From: Bryobacteraceae bacterium
Lineage (GTDB): Bacteria; Acidobacteriota; Terriglobia; Bryobacterales; Bryobacteraceae
Direction of reading: 5' to 3'
NCBI GenBank assembly: GCA_014860455.1
Contig: JACZJQ010000073.1
Coordinates: 1 to 32,779, forward strand
Length of the DNA stretch: 32,779 bases
Shown: positions 31,425 through 32,779 of the stretch, piece by piece
Layout of the letters: each line of letters starts with the position of its first letter
Numbering within the stretch: position 1 is the stretch's first letter
Notes under the pieces: generated by a model
What the model was told of the DNA's origin: nothing
Databases searched by the model: none
Seen by the model: only the letters and a program-made list of their open reading frames with translations
Position numbers and translations under genes: made by a program

Positions 31425-32779
31425 AATTGACCCGCCGCCAGGTGGCTCCGGCTCTCATCGGCCTCACCCTCAAGGCCGATCAGCCACTCAAAGGCGGTTT
31501 CGCCCTTGAATCCCAGGACCGCGGCCACCAGATCCGCGACCGCGCCGCCACCCCCGCAACAAAACGAACCATCCGCATCCCCGCCGTGATCATCGGCGGC
31601 GGCATCTCCGGACTCTCGGCCGCCTGGTGGTTCCGCCGCTCCCGGTTCACCGACTTCGTCCTCCTCGAAATGGAATCCGAAACCGGCGGCAACGCCCGGG
31701 CCGGTGAGAACGAAATCACCCGGTTTCCCTGGGCCGCCCACTACCTCCCCCTGCCCGCCAAGGACTCCCTTTACGTCCGCACCCTATGCGAGGAGTTCGG
31801 CCTGCTCAAAGACGGCGTCTGGGACGAGCGCTGGCTCTGCCACTCCCCCCAGGAACGTCTCTTTCTCCACGGCCGCTGGCAGGAGGGCATCGAACCCCAC
31901 ATTGGCCTCACCAAAGAGGACGCCGTCCAGTTCGACCGCTTCTTCTCTCACGTCGCCGAACTCCGCCAATCCGGCGCCTTCACCCTGCCCATGGATCCCG
32001 GCCTGCGCCGTTCCAAACCAGCCCACCTCGCCCTCGACCGCCTCACCCTCTCCGACTGGATGCGCAAAGAGGGCCTCTACGCGCCCTACCTCCGCTGGCT
32101 CGTCGACTACTCCACCCGCGACGACTACGCCACCAGCGCCGACGCCGTCAGCGCCTGGGCCGGTCTCCACTATTTCGCCGCCCGCGACTCCGAAGAACAC
32201 GGTCCCCTCACCTGGCCCGAAGGCAACGCCTGGCTCGCCCGCCGCCTTACGCAATCGGTCTCCTCTCATATCCGCACCGGTGCCATGGTCTCGCGCGTCG
32301 AACGCTCTGGCTCGCGCTGGCGCGTCCACGCCGGCGACACCCTCTACGAAACCGATTACGTCATCTGGGCCGCACCCACCTGGCTCGCCCGCTGGACCGT
32401 CTCCCCGCAGCCTCGGGCCCTGCCGATGGAATCCGCCCCCTGGCTCGTCGCAAACCTCACCATGAGCCGCTGGCCCGCCGAAAAGGGCCTTCCGCCGGCC
32501 TGGGACAACGTCATCTACGGTTCGCCGGCGCTCGGCTACGTCGTCGCCACCCACCAGTCGCTCAAAACCCATATCCCGCGCACCGTCTGGACTTACTACT
32601 GGGCCATGAGCCAGGGCAACGCTCTCGACCAGCGCCGAATCCTGCTCGGCGGCGACTGGCGCTACTGGTGCGAACGCATCTTCGCCGACCTCCAGCGCGC
32701 CCACCCCGACATCCGCTCCTGCGTCGAACGCATCGACATCTTCCGCATCGGCCACGCCATGCCCCGCCCCGCGCCTGGC
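31421..32779 (+). CDS. FAD-dependent oxidoreductase (amine-oxidase type), Tat-like leader, 3' end outside window
   Basis: At least 453 codons, still open at the edge. It starts with TTG at 31421, overlapping the previous stop by 4 nt. The N-terminus MKLTRRQVAPALIGLTLKA (first codon TTG) has a twin-arginine-like TRRQ start and a hydrophobic stretch, suggesting export of a folded, cofactor-loaded protein. The Rossmann FAD motif AVIIGGGISGLSAAWW is at about 55-70, with LLEMESETGGNA (81-92) after it, as in flavin amine oxidases and phytoene-desaturase-like enzymes. Polyamine oxidases belong to this class, which suits the neighbours, but the substrate is not shown. No in-frame ATG stands near the start. 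Confidence 0.82.
   Translation, partial: MKLTRRQVAPALIGLTLKADQPLKGGFALESQDRGHQIRDRAATPATKRTIRIPAVIIGGGISGLSAAWWFRRSRFTDFVLLEMESETGGNARAGENEITRFPWAAHYLPLPAKDSLYVRTLCEEFGLLKDGVWDERWLCHSPQERLFLHGRWQEGIEPHIGLTKEDAVQFDRFFSHVAELRQSGAFTLPMDPGLRRSKPAHLALDRLTLSDWMRKEGLYAPYLRWLVDYSTRDDYATSADAVSAWAGLHYFAARDSEEHGPLTWPEGNAWLARRLTQSVSSHIRTGAMVSRVERSGSRWRVHAGDTLYETDYVIWAAPTWLARWTVSPQPRALPMESAPWLVANLTMSRWPAEKGLPPAWDNVIYGSPALGYVVATHQSLKTHIPRTVWTYYWAMSQGNALDQRRILLGGDWRYWCERIFADLQRAHPDIRSCVERIDIFRIGHAMPRPAPG

Noticed and set aside
1-32779. CRISPR array, rRNA or prophage
   Set aside because: No spaced direct repeats, no rRNA-like stretches and no phage structural genes were found.

Overview
The window is GC-rich bacterial chromosome with densely packed genes, nearly all on the + strand. 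Gene content suggests a Gram-negative soil bacterium. The style (class III aminotransferase next to a Gfo/Idh oxidoreductase, DinB proteins, PD40 propeller, Ser/Thr kinase, split nuo operon) is compatible with Acidobacteriota of the Solibacter/Bryobacter type. That placement is inference from gene style; no rRNA or other marker gene is present.

Layout. 1-150: 5' end of an IS200/IS605-type transposase running off the left edge, with a subterminal hairpin. 150-3577: DUF2007 protein (-), class III aminotransferase plus Gfo/Idh oxidoreductase (2-nt gap), and a dCMP-deaminase-like enzyme. 3590-7050: zinc-ribbon membrane protein (-), asparaginase, PP2C phosphatase, and two exported or membrane orphans, the second behind a structured leader. 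7059-8948: a 27-bp tandem repeat, gatB, and a convergent monohaem cytochrome c. 9109-18710: a nine-gene complex I operon nuoC-D-I-J-K-L-M-N-H with a good promoter before it and a strong stem-loop after it; nuoA, nuoB and nuoEFG are absent here. 18734-21777: DinB protein (-), Crp/Fnr-type regulator, polyferredoxin of the NapH/CcoG type, DUF2461 protein (-). 21806-25986: a MurB-DinB fusion, an exported PD40 propeller, and a transmembrane Ser/Thr kinase with a sulfatase-modifying-factor-like C-terminal domain that lacks the catalytic cysteines.

26054-32779 (right edge) is the most interesting block: SPFH/zinc-ribbon protein, SpeD-like pyruvoyl decarboxylase, two DUF4178 proteins each starting with a zinc ribbon, a 61-aa membrane peptide, a DUF350 membrane protein, a multi-span membrane protein fused to a spermidine-synthase-like domain, and a secreted-type FAD oxidoreductase cut by the window edge. 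The genes overlap or nearly touch. Together they look like a membrane-located polyamine/aminopropyl modification module, perhaps linked to envelope maintenance. I recall comparative-genomic reports connecting DUF350, DUF4178, SpeD/SpeE-like and PspA/SPFH proteins, but could not check them here.

Two whole-window signals stand out. The + strand is strongly G-rich at the left (58 G to 21 C at 4681-4800) and strongly C-rich at the right (30 C to 10 G at 30961-31020), although genes run the same way throughout. Also, many operon-head genes carry a -10-like hexamer ending only 6-8 nt before the start codon and no Shine-Dalgarno sequence, which suggests leaderless transcripts.
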